DNA of 64,000 nucleotides, taken from the NCBI RefSeq assembly GCF_016703145.1, contig NZ_JADJCO010000005.1, positions 62,001-126,000 of the forward strand, read 5' to 3'. A model generated the notes under the pieces. The model searched no databases and had not been told where the DNA came from. It saw only the letters and a program-made list of their open reading frames with translations. This document shows positions 53,421 to 61,694 of the stretch, piece after piece (the first letter of the stretch is position 1; the number at the start of each line of letters is the position of its first letter). This stretch comes from Ottowia sp. (lineage in GTDB: Bacteria; Pseudomonadota; Gammaproteobacteria; Burkholderiales; Burkholderiaceae_C). A program made the translations under genes and the position numbers.

Positions 53421-53714
53421 ATGAAGCAATTACTCATCGCGGCGCTGGGCGCCGCCATCGCCATGCAGGCCTTCGCGGCCGACGAGGCCCCTGCGCCGCC
53501 GGGGAACCCGGACCGGTACATCGAGTGCGGGGCCGAGGCGGATGCAGCCCGGGTCGATGCCTTGAAGACGCTGCCCGACGGCAAGGTGGCATTCCAAGTT
53601 TCCACCTGGGCGGACACCTTCCACGGCGTGGCCGACCCGCGCCGTCCCCGGTACTCGATCGAGAAGCAAGTGCTGGCCCTGGCCGGCAGGAAATACTTTT
53701 GCCTGCACGAATGA
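53421..53714 (+). CDS. Small exported protein of unknown function
   Basis: The 97-residue protein begins MKQLLIAALGAAIAMQAFAA, a typical Sec signal, and has a mature part of about 75 residues with two Cys (RYIECGAEADAARVDAL; KYFCLHE). An aagaggtttcc sequence precedes the ATG at 53421; an in-frame ATG at 53391 is less likely. It is divergent from the CTERM gene. I recognise no family. Confidence 0.62.
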   Translation: MKQLLIAALGAAIAMQAFAADEAPAPPGNPDRYIECGAEADAARVDALKTLPDGKVAFQVSTWADTFHGVADPRRPRYSIEKQVLALAGRKYFCLHE

Positions 53715-53745
53715 CCGCCAGGCGGTGCTGCTGGCGTTGCCCCTG

Positions 53746-53814
53746 TTTTGCTTCTTTATCGATAGCTACAAGCGAATATTGGGCGCGGGCTGCGGCCTGA
53801 TTTTTCTTGAAATC
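53746..53814 (+). repeat. Dispersed palindrome-plus-tail repeat before the patatin gene end
   Basis: The half core tgcttctttatcgatagct is followed by acaagcgaatattgggcgcg, ggctgcggcctg and a tail ending ttcttgaaatc. It lies between the small exported protein gene and the convergent patatin-like gene. Confidence 0.75.
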
Positions 53815-53819
53815 GGCGC

Positions 53820-56800
53820 TCAGCGCGCGGCCGGCTGGTCCTGCGGCGGCGTCGGCAGCCACAGCTCCATCGTGCGCGGCTGGCCCTTCAGGCGGTCGGG
53901 CAGACTGGTGACCCAGACGCCGGTGCCGTCCGCCTGCGGCCAGTGGGGCCGCACCGCGTCGGCCAGGGCGTGGGCGCAGGGCTGCACGGCGGAGTCGTGC
54001 ACGACGAAGGTGGGCTGCTGCCAGGGGACCGGGCGGCGGGCCTGCCGCACGGCGGCGGTGCGCGTGACGTTCTCGATCGGTGTCACGGCCAGCACACCCT
54101 GGCCGGCGCCGTTCAGGCGCTGGCGCAGCGCCTCGGCGCGCGGGCGCGCGGACTCGTCGTAGATCTGGAGGTACAGCCGGGTGCCGGGCGGGCAGGCGGC
54201 TTTCAGCGCGGCGGCCTGCGCGGCGTCGAGCGACTCGACCTGCGTGGTGGGCGCCGGCGCCGCCGGTGTCGCCGCTGGCGAAGGCGCAGGCGCGGCGGTC
54301 ATCCCGGCCGGCGCGGGCTCCGAGGCGGGCGGGGCCGCGGCGATGCCGGCGGGCGGCGCCGCGCCGCGCAGCAGCGCCCAGGCCTGCGCCCAGCCGCTCA
54401 GGCTGTCCGGTGGCCGGGGCGCGGGGTGCCAGTAGCTGAGCGCGCCGCTGTCGCCGCGGGGCTTGAGGGCCAGCGCGCACAGCTCATCCCGCTGCGCTTG
54501 GAGGGCGGGCGCGCAGGCCGCGCCGGCGTCGGTGGTTGCGCCGCAGTGCGCGCGGGCGCGGCCCAGCAGCCGCGTGACCGTGTTCTGCTCGGCGGGCGTC
54601 ACGGCGCCGCTGCCGTCCAGCGCGCGCAATTGCTCGACGTGCGCCAGCATCTGCGCGCCGACCGGGGCGCAGGCGGTGGCGCCCAGGGCTCCCATCTCGC
54701 GCGCGGCGTCGGCCAGCAGTTCGCGCACCTCGGTCTGCCTGCGCTCCTCGTCGCGCTTGAACTGGTCCTGCACCTGCCACAGCGACAGCAGCAGGGTGCC
54801 GGTGACGCCGACGCCCACCGACGTGCCGATGGCCGCCGCCCGGGCGCCGCGGCGCCAGCGCGGCCCGACCGCCTCGGCCTGCGCGGGCGGCGCGGCGGCG
54901 GGCCGGCGCAGGCGCGCGGGGCTGGCCAGCTTCTGCGTCTGCGGCCGGTCCCAGCCGGGCAGCTGGGCCAGCCAGCGGTCGTACAGCGCCAGGCCGACGT
55001 CCTCGCCCAGGCGCTGGTAGCTTTCCCATTGCGCCTCGTCGAAGAACTGGTCGCCCGTGGACTCGTGCGGAAACCCGGGGCGCCGCTGCGCGTAGGCCAG
55101 CAGGTCCAGGTCCAGCGCCGCGTGCACGCTGGGCTTGACGATCAGCAGCGTGCCGTCGCGCTCGTTCTGGCCGCCGCCGCTGCGGCGGTAGCGGATGCGC
55201 GCCAGCAGCACGCCCCGGCGCGCGGCGTTGTCCGCCAGGTCCTCGGGCGAGAGCACGCAGATGCCGCTGCCGGCCAGGCTGAACAGGCGGTCGGCTTCCT
55301 GCCGCGGGTAGAACTCGATCTCGGCGTCCAGGTCGATGCGGGCCTTGCGCACCAGGTTCTCGATGTCGGCGAACTGGTAGTCACCGTCTGCGCCGGCGTC
55401 CGACAGGATGATGAAGTCGCACTCGCGCTTGATCAGCGCATAGACCCCGGTGTTGTCGAAATGGCCGCCGTCCGACAGGTACCACCACGGGCGCGCGGCG
55501 CCGAAGAAGGTGGCGCCGGCCTCGCTCCACAGCATCATGGGCTTGGGCGCGCGGCGCCACAGCCAGGCGGCGGCGGCCGCCAGCGGCCGCTCGGGCAGGG
55601 GCGACTCGATCCAGTGGCCGAGCCGGATGCCCAGCATGAACATCACCAGCGCCCAGCCGCGCGTGGTGTAGGCGCCGGCACCGGGCGCCGCCGCGGCGCC
55701 GGAGATCGCCACCCAGCGGCCCAGGCTGCCGGGCGTGTCGCCGTCCGCCGTGCCGGCGGCATCAGCGGGCCAGCGCACCACGTCGTGCGGCCCCACTTCC
55801 AGCGCGCGCGCCGAGGCCACCACCAACTGGCCTTTGCGGTCGGCGTTGAACAGGCCCGAGGCGTCGTCGCGGGTCTGGTTCAGGCAGGTATTGATCAGGT
55901 GCAGCGGCCCGCCGCGCATCTCGGGCCGGTGCGCGGCCAGCGGCACGTCGTCGCCGCCGGCCACCTCGGTGACGCTGCGCAAGCGCGCGTCGGCCGGGGT
56001 GAACGGCGTCCACAGCCCCCGGCGCGGATTGCCCACCGAGAGGTAGGCGCGCACCAGCCGCGCCTGGTAGAAGCCCGCCAGCGACGAGGCGTTGGCGGCC
56101 TGCGCCAGCCGCGACGTGGTCAGCCACCACACCAGCGCGGCCAGCCCCAGCATGCCCCAGCGCATCCAGGCCGGAAAGGCGCGCAGCGCCGGCAGCGGCG
56201 CCTCGGCGAACACCCACCACTGCGTGGCCACCAGCCAGGCCAGCGCCAGCACCAGCGCCGCCAGATGGCCGGCCAGGCCGAGCAGCAGCGGGCCGACGAC
56301 GGCGCGCGCGGTGCGCTCCATCGCCCGCGCCGCCAGTTGCTGCAGCGGCAGGGCCAGCGCGCGCAGCGCCACCACCAGCGCGCCGCCCAGGCCCACGCCG
56401 CCCCAGACCCAGGCCGGGTCCGGGGTCGCCGACAGCGCCAGCAGCAACTGCCAGCTGGCACCATCCAGCGCGCCCATGCCGGCCAGCGCCGCCGCGCACA
56501 GCAGCGCGCCGCGCAGGCCGTAGGTGAGGCGGTTGCGCAGCCGCGCCACGGCGAGGGCGCGCGGCTCGCGCGCCAGGGCCAGCCGCAGCATCGCGTAGGC
56601 GTGGCCGGCGGCGGCCGACCACAGCGCCAGCACCAGCAGCGGCGCGGCCAGCTCGGCTTGGCGCCAGGCCAGCACCAGCGCCCCGGTGCCCGGGCGCTGC
56701 GTGCCGAGCAGCGCCACGCCGATCAAGGCCACCAGCAGGCCGGCGTCGCCGAGGTAGACGCGCCGGCCGGCCGCGGGCGTGCGCGCCGTCTCCGGCGCTG

Positions 56801-57416
56801 CCCAGTAGGCGACCAGCAGGGCGGGCAGCAGCGCGGCCGACCACAGCAGGGCCAGCGCGAACCAGGGCGATGCCCAGCCCTGCCAGCGCGTGGCGTCGAG
56901 CGGGCCCAGGCTGTCCTGCAGCAGGTGCGGCAGGGTCACCAGCAGCGCCAGCGGGATGAGGGTGAACAGGGCCTCGACGTGCACCGCCAGGAAGGCGCGC
57001 AGGAAGCTGACGGCCAGGATGCCCAGGTCGCGCGAGCCCGCTGGCGTGAGGTAGCGGCCGTTGCGGCGCAGCCAGTCCAGCACCGGCGAGCCGCCGGCCG
57101 CCAGCAGGCGCTGGGCCTCGGTCAGGCCGACGCCGCAGACCAGGCGCCCCAGCATCGCGCCGACGTAGCCGCCGCCGGAGACGGTGGACAGGTAGTCGAT
57201 GCGGCGCAGCAGGTCCTGCGCCGCCAGGCCCCGGATCAGCCCCAGGCCAAAGGTGGCGCTGCGCACCCCGCCGCCCGACAGCGCCAGCCCCACCGTGGGC
57301 GCCTGCCGCGCCCGCGCGTTGCCCAGGCCGGCCGCGCGCCGGCGCCGCAGCACGGCGGCGCGCTCGTCGCGCCGGAGCTGCTCCAGCGCCGTGCGGTTTG
57401 CTCGCGTGGGGGCCAT
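53820..57416 (-). CDS. Giant patatin-like phospholipase with multi-pass membrane domain
   Basis: The 1198-residue protein combines a patatin-like hydrolase with a large membrane part. The oxyanion loop is LALSGGGVRSATFGLGLIRG near residue 48, the nucleophile region is IDYLSTVSGGGYVGAMLG, and the catalytic Asp is in YLSDGGHFDNTGVYAL near residue 650; about eight hydrophobic segments lie between them (residues 145-450). A further membrane segment near 870 (AAAIGTSVGVGVTGTLLLSL) leads to a C-terminal domain with LYLQIYDESARPRAEALRQRL, resembling LytR-C/SPOR-type repeats. It probably hydrolyses membrane lipids; the biological role is unknown. It is far longer than simple patatins. Confidence 0.85.
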   Translation of the reverse strand: MAPTRANRTALEQLRRDERAAVLRRRRAAGLGNARARQAPTVGLALSGGGVRSATFGLGLIRGLAAQDLLRRIDYLSTVSGGGYVGAMLGRLVCGVGLTEAQRLLAAGGSPVLDWLRRNGRYLTPAGSRDLGILAVSFLRAFLAVHVEALFTLIPLALLVTLPHLLQDSLGPLDATRWQGWASPWFALALLWSAALLPALLVAYWAAPETARTPAAGRRVYLGDAGLLVALIGVALLGTQRPGTGALVLAWRQAELAAPLLVLALWSAAAGHAYAMLRLALAREPRALAVARLRNRLTYGLRGALLCAAALAGMGALDGASWQLLLALSATPDPAWVWGGVGLGGALVVALRALALPLQQLAARAMERTARAVVGPLLLGLAGHLAALVLALAWLVATQWWVFAEAPLPALRAFPAWMRWGMLGLAALVWWLTTSRLAQAANASSLAGFYQARLVRAYLSVGNPRRGLWTPFTPADARLRSVTEVAGGDDVPLAAHRPEMRGGPLHLINTCLNQTRDDASGLFNADRKGQLVVASARALEVGPHDVVRWPADAAGTADGDTPGSLGRWVAISGAAAAPGAGAYTTRGWALVMFMLGIRLGHWIESPLPERPLAAAAAWLWRRAPKPMMLWSEAGATFFGAARPWWYLSDGGHFDNTGVYALIKRECDFIILSDAGADGDYQFADIENLVRKARIDLDAEIEFYPRQEADRLFSLAGSGICVLSPEDLADNAARRGVLLARIRYRRSGGGQNERDGTLLIVKPSVHAALDLDLLAYAQRRPGFPHESTGDQFFDEAQWESYQRLGEDVGLALYDRWLAQLPGWDRPQTQKLASPARLRRPAAAPPAQAEAVGPRWRRGARAAAIGTSVGVGVTGTLLLSLWQVQDQFKRDEERRQTEVRELLADAAREMGALGATACAPVGAQMLAHVEQLRALDGSGAVTPAEQNTVTRLLGRARAHCGATTDAGAACAPALQAQRDELCALALKPRGDSGALSYWHPAPRPPDSLSGWAQAWALLRGAAPPAGIAAAPPASEPAPAGMTAAPAPSPAATPAAPAPTTQVESLDAAQAAALKAACPPGTRLYLQIYDESARPRAEALRQRLNGAGQGVLAVTPIENVTRTAAVRQARRPVPWQQPTFVVHDSAVQPCAHALADAVRPHWPQADGTGVWVTSLPDRLKGQPRTMELWLPTPPQDQPAAR

Positions 57417-57578
57417 GGCCGCACTGTGGTGGGTGCGCGCGGCGCCGTCAACCTCCGGACGAGGGATCGACGCCGCCGCTGGGTTGGTTCACGCGCGCCC
57501 GAATTGATGACGCTCAAACCTCATCCGCGGCGCATGGGCCCATGGAGCCGAAAGGCCGCGGAGCAGACCATGCCAGCG

Positions 57579-57614
57579 ACCGCCATGGCCGGGCTTGGCC
57601 CGGCCAGTGGCGGT
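57579..57614. terminator. Long imperfect hairpin downstream of the RNB gene
   Basis: The arms accgcca-t-ggccgggc and gcccggcc-ag-tggcggt enclose a three-base loop, giving a fifteen-pair stem with a small bulge. It lies about 60 bp past the stop of the leftward RNB nuclease gene. No T run follows, so termination may be Rho-dependent or the hairpin may protect the 3' end. Confidence 0.45.
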
Positions 57615-57675
57615 GCCCCCTTCGAGGGGTGAGGAGGAACAACGCGAAGCGCGTGGAGCCTGGGGGTGGGCCCAT

Positions 57676-59145
57676 TCACAGCATCTCGAAGTCGATGAAG
57701 CCGCGCTCCACGTTGGTGGCCAGCAGCCTGGCGCGCACCTTGTCGCCCACCTTCAGCGGGCGGCTGGGCAGCAGCTTGCCCTCGGCCGGCGGGTTGAACA
57801 CGCGCACCCAGGTGTTGCCCTTGGACGCGCCGGTCACCACGCCGTCGAACTCCTCGCCGATGCGCGACTCCAGCAGCATCGCCGCCTCGGACTTGCGCAT
57901 CTGCCGCTCCACGCGGTTGGCGGCGTCCTCCTGCTTGGTGCAGTGGTTGGCCAGGATCTCCAGCTCGGCCGGGGCATAGGGCGCCTTCGCGCCGGCCAGC
58001 GCGGCCTTCAGCAGGCGGCTGGTGATGAGGTCGGGGTAGCGGCGGTTGGGCGCGGTGGAGTGCGAGTAGTCGCGCACCGCCAGCCCGAAGTGCCCGATGT
58101 CGGGACCGCCCGGCGTCTGCAGCACGTATTCGCCCCGGCCCATCAGCTTGACGATGACCAGCGACAGATCGGGAAAGCGCAGCGGGTCGCGCCGGCGCTG
58201 GCGCGCCAGGAACTGCTCCAGCGCCAGCGAGTTGGGCTCGGCCGGCAGCGTCTCGCCGTATTCGGTCGCCACCTCGGCGATGCGCGCCCAGCGCTCGGGC
58301 GAGCGCACCACGCGGCGGATGCTGGCGCGCCTCTTGCCGGCCAGGAAGCGCGCCGCCACGCCGTTGGTGGCCACCATGAACTCCTCGATGATCTGGCGCG
58401 CGCGGTTCTGGTCCTGCTGGCGGATGTCCACCACCTGGTCGCCCTCGAATACCGCGCGCGGCTGGAAGGTCTGCAGGTCGAGCGAGCCCTTCTCGCGCCG
58501 GTTGGCGCGCAATTGCTGCGCCACGCTGTCCTGCGTGCGCAGTTGCGCGTCCATGCCGGGCACGGCGTCGGCGGCCGCGGGCAACGGGCCCTGGCCTTCG
58601 AGCCAGGCGGCCACCGCGTCGTAGGCCAGTTGGGCCTTGTTGTGCACGCGGGCGCGCACGATGGTGCTGCGCGCCAGCTCGCCGCTGGGGGCGAACACCA
58701 TGTCGGTGACGGTGGCCACGCGCTCCACGTCGGGGTTGAGCGAGGTGAGGTCGGTGGACAGCTTCTCGGGCAGCATCGGGAAGATGCGCGCCGATGTGTA
58801 GACCGAGGTGGTGTTGATCTGCGCGTGGCGGTCGATGGGCGTGTCCTTGCCCACCAGCGTGTCCACGTCGGCGATGGCCACCAGGATGCGCACCGAACCG
58901 TCGGCCAGCGTCTCGCTGACGCTGAGCTGGTCCAGGTCGCGCGAGTCGTCGTTGTCGATCGAGCACCACAGCAGGCCCGTGAGGTCCAGGATGCCGGCGC
59001 CATCTTCCTCACTGGGGCCGTCGATGCCGTCGAGCTGCCGGCGCACGGCGCTGGAGAACTCCGGCTGCAGCCCACGCTCGCGCATGGCGAGGACGGCCAG
59101 CTCGGCCAGTTCCGACTTCTGGTGCGGGTGCAGCGTGTGGTTCAT
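57676..59145 (-). CDS. RNB-domain ribonuclease (RNase II/R family)
   Basis: The 489-residue protein has the RNB catalytic domain with the conserved acidic cluster in LLWCSIDNDDSRDLDQLSV (residues about 75-95), then AIADVDTLVGKDTPIDRHAQ, and the C-terminal HFGLAVRDYSHSTAPNRRYPDL motif followed by an S1-like end (GEEFDGVVTGASKGNTWVRVF). The N-terminal cold-shock domains of RNase R are missing, so it is a shortened exoribonuclease. The ATG at 59145 follows ggaaccacc. Confidence 0.88.
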   Translation of the reverse strand: MNHTLHPHQKSELAELAVLAMRERGLQPEFSSAVRRQLDGIDGPSEEDGAGILDLTGLLWCSIDNDDSRDLDQLSVSETLADGSVRILVAIADVDTLVGKDTPIDRHAQINTTSVYTSARIFPMLPEKLSTDLTSLNPDVERVATVTDMVFAPSGELARSTIVRARVHNKAQLAYDAVAAWLEGQGPLPAAADAVPGMDAQLRTQDSVAQQLRANRREKGSLDLQTFQPRAVFEGDQVVDIRQQDQNRARQIIEEFMVATNGVAARFLAGKRRASIRRVVRSPERWARIAEVATEYGETLPAEPNSLALEQFLARQRRRDPLRFPDLSLVIVKLMGRGEYVLQTPGGPDIGHFGLAVRDYSHSTAPNRRYPDLITSRLLKAALAGAKAPYAPAELEILANHCTKQEDAANRVERQMRKSEAAMLLESRIGEEFDGVVTGASKGNTWVRVFNPPAEGKLLPSRPLKVGDKVRARLLATNVERGFIDFEML

Positions 59146-59200
59146 GGCGGTGGTTCCTCGGGTGGAAAAGGTCGCGGCCATCATAGCCACGCGGTCGTGC

Positions 59201-60094
59201 TCAGCGCAGCGTGTACAGCGGAATGTCGCGCGCCCGCCCCAGCGCGTCGAGCTGCCGGCGCGACTTGCCCAGCGCCCAGGCGGCGATGGCCTCGTGCGCG
59301 GCGGGCGCGAAGGGCGCGCGCGCGTCGGGCGGTGGCAGGGCGGCGGCCTGGAACAGCGCGGCGGTGAAGTGCGGCTCCAGCGCGGCCACGGCCACGCGCC
59401 CGTCCTTGCAGGGGTAGACGCGGTAGCCCGCGTGCGCGCCGCCGACGGCGCCGCCGGGCAGGGTCAGGCCCCACGCGCGGGGCAGGGCCAGCCACTCGGC
59501 GGCGCTGGACAGGGCCACCTGCCGGCGCACGCCCCGGCCGCCGCGCGCCAGCAGCAGCGCCGCGAACACGGCCTCGACGGCCATCAGCGCGCCCGTCATG
59601 TCGGCCGGCAGGGTGGGCGGCAGCTCGGTGCCGGTGATGAGGCCGGCCTCGGCCAGGTAGGTGAGGTCGTGGCCCGGTTCCTCGGCGCGCGCGCCGGGCG
59701 CCCCGACGATCTCGACCAGCGACAGCCGAGGGTGCGCGCGGTGCAATGCCGGCCAGCCCAGGCCCAGCTTGGCCAGCGCGGAGGGGCGGAACGACGTCAG
59801 CAGCACGTCGGTCTGAGCCAGCTCGCGCGCCAGCCGCGCCTGGCCGCGCTCGGTCTTGAGGTCCAGCGCCACCGTGCGGACGCCGGCGTGCAGCTCGGCA
59901 TAGGCGCCGGGTTTGTACCGGCCCATCGGGTCGCCGCTGATGTCGGGCGCCGGACCGGGCGGCTCGACCTTGAGGCAGCGCGCACCCAGGGCGCGCAGCC
60001 GCATCAGCGCGGCCGGGCCGGGCAGATTGAGGGCGAGACTGACGATGCGCGTGCCGCGCAGCGGGCGGGAGGAGGGCGGGGACGAGAGCATCAT
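59201..60094 (-). CDS. CaiB/BaiF-type CoA-transferase
   Basis: The 297-residue protein belongs to class III CoA-transferases/alpha-methylacyl-CoA racemases: TRIVSLALNLPGPAALMRLRALGARCLKVEPP at the start, YAELHAGVRTVALDLKTERGQ, VLLTSFRPSALAKLGLGW, and the likely catalytic Asp in GHDLTYLAEAGL. It is shorter than the usual 360-420 residues, missing much of the C-terminal part, but ends in order. Start codons at 60094 and 60091 are adjacent. The acyl substrate is unknown. Confidence 0.88.
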   Translation of the reverse strand: MMLSSPPSSRPLRGTRIVSLALNLPGPAALMRLRALGARCLKVEPPGPAPDISGDPMGRYKPGAYAELHAGVRTVALDLKTERGQARLARELAQTDVLLTSFRPSALAKLGLGWPALHRAHPRLSLVEIVGAPGARAEEPGHDLTYLAEAGLITGTELPPTLPADMTGALMAVEAVFAALLLARGGRGVRRQVALSSAAEWLALPRAWGLTLPGGAVGGAHAGYRVYPCKDGRVAVAALEPHFTAALFQAAALPPPDARAPFAPAAHEAIAAWALGKSRRQLDALGRARDIPLYTLR

Positions 60095-60107
60095 GGGGTG
60101 GCGATGA

Positions 60108-60172
60108 CTATGAAATTAATAGCTGAAAGCGTAATGTTGACACCGACAAAAGGCCAAAAAGGCTTGAAAAAT
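60108..60172 (+). repeat. Dispersed palindrome-plus-tail repeat at the left edge of the cassette region
   Basis: The core gactatgaaattaatagct is followed by gaaagcgtaatgttgacacc and the tail ggccaaaaaggcttgaaaaa. Two tandem ccccatttca decamers follow at 60227-60246. Confidence 0.72.
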
Positions 60173-60242
60173 ATGGGAAATGCCGACCGTCACATGTCAG
60201 GGTGCTGAGGATAGTTTTCATCTGACCCCATTTCACCCCATT

Positions 60243-60431
60243 TCACCCCGATAACTCTTCCGGCAGCTTGCCTGCCGCTTGTATTGATTGGCGCGCCGGT
60301 CCCGCAGATTCCATGCTGGCACGGACCACCACAGAGTCCACAACAGATGCCGGATATACGACTGCAGGCGTTTCCCCAACAGCCAGAACATCAATCAGTT
60401 TCTTGCCTTTGGTGGGGAGTCCATATATGAA
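60243..60431 (-). pseudogene. C-terminal fragment of an unrecognised gene, cut at the integron boundary
   Basis: On the reverse strand an open frame begins immediately after the truncated attC core and runs YGLPTKGKKLIDVLAVGETP then AVVYPASVVDSVVVRASMES, ending KLPEELSG before TGA. It has no start codon and looks like the tail of a longer protein whose front was replaced by the cassette junction. I do not recognise the family. Confidence 0.4.
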
Positions 60432-60440
60432 TTGTTAGAC
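60429..60440 (-). other. Truncated attC site (5' core only)
   Basis: On the reverse strand GTCTAACAATTC matches the first twelve bases of many integron attC sites (core RYYYAAC plus AATTC). The rest of the site, including the complementary GTTAGRY end, is absent. It lies one base after the TGA of the TIR gene, the usual position in a gene cassette. Confidence 0.72.
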
Positions 60441-60441
60441 C

Positions 60442-61374
60442 TCATGCCGAGAATTTGGCCATCTTGCTTGGGGCAATTGCGTAAGTGAACGTTATCTCAT
60501 CAGCGGATGACCCGTGGCCCCGGCTTAGAAGGCTGTCGATCTTTGTAGCTAAGTAGTAGCCAGCGGTGTTCTGCCAGATCACTATTTCACCAAGCTTTGG
60601 GGAGCGGACACGAGATGAAGTGTCGTAGCTTGACGCATCTGCAATCTCAGTGATCTCCGTAACACCAACAGCCAAGGCGACAGAACGGATACTTGGCGGA
60701 TCATTGTAGGCGTGAATCGCTCGATTACTACCACCGGACCACGCTGTTTCAAAGGCCATGTCACCCGCCCCTACAACATAGCGACCGTTGTTATTTGAGT
60801 AATAAAATGTCACGGAGCCTGAGAGGGCGGGCGAAACGTAACGCTCCGGCCCAAACGAAATAAGCGGTGCAGTCGCTACAGGAACGACTGTGAACGGATT
60901 AGCGCCAAGCGGTGGGCGTGGTCTGATTTGTTGTCCATGGATATCGCGAAGTAGCTCTGCGTACCGCGACTCATAGGCAAGGTCGTCACGAAAATCTACG
61001 TACACGCGCGTCCCAAGAAACGTTGGCGTCGGAGACAGGGATAGGTTGTTGCGAATGATGGGTACTATCCGATCGCCAGATATATTTTTCATGAGTTGTG
61101 CGGTAAGAATCATTTTTTCATATCCCACACCGCCAACGCCGACGTTGGCTTTCTCGACGTAAGGATCACTGCAAACGGCCAGAACTCGTTGCGCTGCTGT
61201 AAGTCCAGTCTCCATGAAGCGTGGAAGATCGCTGCCAAGTGTCAGATCCCATTGGTCCAGCAACACGTCAACACCGTTCGCGACTAATCTGGTTGCAAGA
61301 GCAAGTACCCAATCTTTATGAACCTGATTGTCGTGCGAGTAGGAGATGAAGACTTTGGGCGGGATTGTCGGCAT
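60442..61374 (-). CDS. TIR/SEFIR-domain protein in an integron gene cassette
   Basis: The 310-residue protein begins with a TIR/SEFIR domain, residues 5-150: PKVFISYSHDNQVHKDWVLA, then GVDVLLDQWDLTLGSDL, FMETGLTAAQRVLAVCSDPY and GGVGYEKMILTAQ. The Glu at residue 55 is where catalytic Glu lies in NAD-cleaving TIR proteins. The second half is a beta-rich domain (SVTFYYSNNNGRYVVGAGDM; NRAIHAYNDPPSIRSVALAV; GEIVIWQNTAGYYLATKI) that I do not recognise with certainty and that may be a ligand sensor. The gene lies between a complete attC (61394-61452) and a truncated attC, is less GC-rich than its neighbours, and is probably a defence effector acquired as a cassette. Confidence 0.85.
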   Translation of the reverse strand: MPTIPPKVFISYSHDNQVHKDWVLALATRLVANGVDVLLDQWDLTLGSDLPRFMETGLTAAQRVLAVCSDPYVEKANVGVGGVGYEKMILTAQLMKNISGDRIVPIIRNNLSLSPTPTFLGTRVYVDFRDDLAYESRYAELLRDIHGQQIRPRPPLGANPFTVVPVATAPLISFGPERYVSPALSGSVTFYYSNNNGRYVVGAGDMAFETAWSGGSNRAIHAYNDPPSIRSVALAVGVTEITEIADASSYDTSSRVRSPKLGEIVIWQNTAGYYLATKIDSLLSRGHGSSADEITFTYAIAPSKMAKFSA

Positions 61375-61393
61375 GCGAAGTCCTGTGGATGAG

Positions 61394-61452
61394 GTCTAAC
61401 GCCCTGAGTTCAGCCGCCGCCGTAGGCGGTCGGCTGCGACGAACGGTTAGAC
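61394..61452 (-). other. Complete integron attC recombination site (59 bp)
   Basis: Read on the reverse strand it begins GTCTAAC, ends GTTAGAC, and has the inner paired arms gcagccgaccgcc / ggcggcggctgaactca. These are the outer core sites and the stem of an attC. It is exactly 59 bp, and the inner arms resemble those of aadA-type cassettes. The orientation places the TIR gene directly downstream on the reverse strand, its ATG 20 bases after the site. No integrase gene is in the window. Confidence 0.85.
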
Positions 61453-61694
61453 CCGAAGGCCGGAAGGGAGCGCCCAGACTTGAAGATGGGCGCAGCCCAC
61501 GAGAAAGCACAGCGCCACGGAAGCGGCGCTGTGCTGCAAGAATGATAGCTGGTAGCGCTTGCTACACAAGCGCTAGAGACCAAAAAGGCTTGAAACTGGC
61601 GCAATGAATGCAGGCGAAGCCCGGCGCAGCGCCAAAACCCCCAAGGAGAAACCTTTGAGAAAGGCGAAACGCTGGAATTAATAGCGGCCTGCAT
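61410..61694 (-). other. Possible remnant ORF of the preceding cassette
   Basis: A 94-codon frame from 61694 ends inside the attC (terminal GRSLPAFGSNRSSQPTAYGGG-like composition). Ends of this kind are common in translated integron cassettes and often do not mark real genes. The frame also contains part of a dispersed repeat, so coding is doubtful. The palindromic agcgccacggaagcggcgct lies within it at 61511-61530. Confidence 0.25.
61541..61598 (+). repeat. Dispersed palindrome-plus-tail repeat at the right edge of the cassette region
   Basis: The half core aatgatagct is followed by tagcgcttgctacacaagcg (itself a hairpin) and ctagagaccaaaaaggcttg plus aaact. With the copy at 60108-60172 it brackets the cassette remnant; both are in the same orientation. 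Confidence 0.72.

Noticed and set aside
60220..60255. Tandem ccccatttca decamers as an IS end or iteron
   Set aside because: Only two full copies exist and no replication or transposase gene adjoins.
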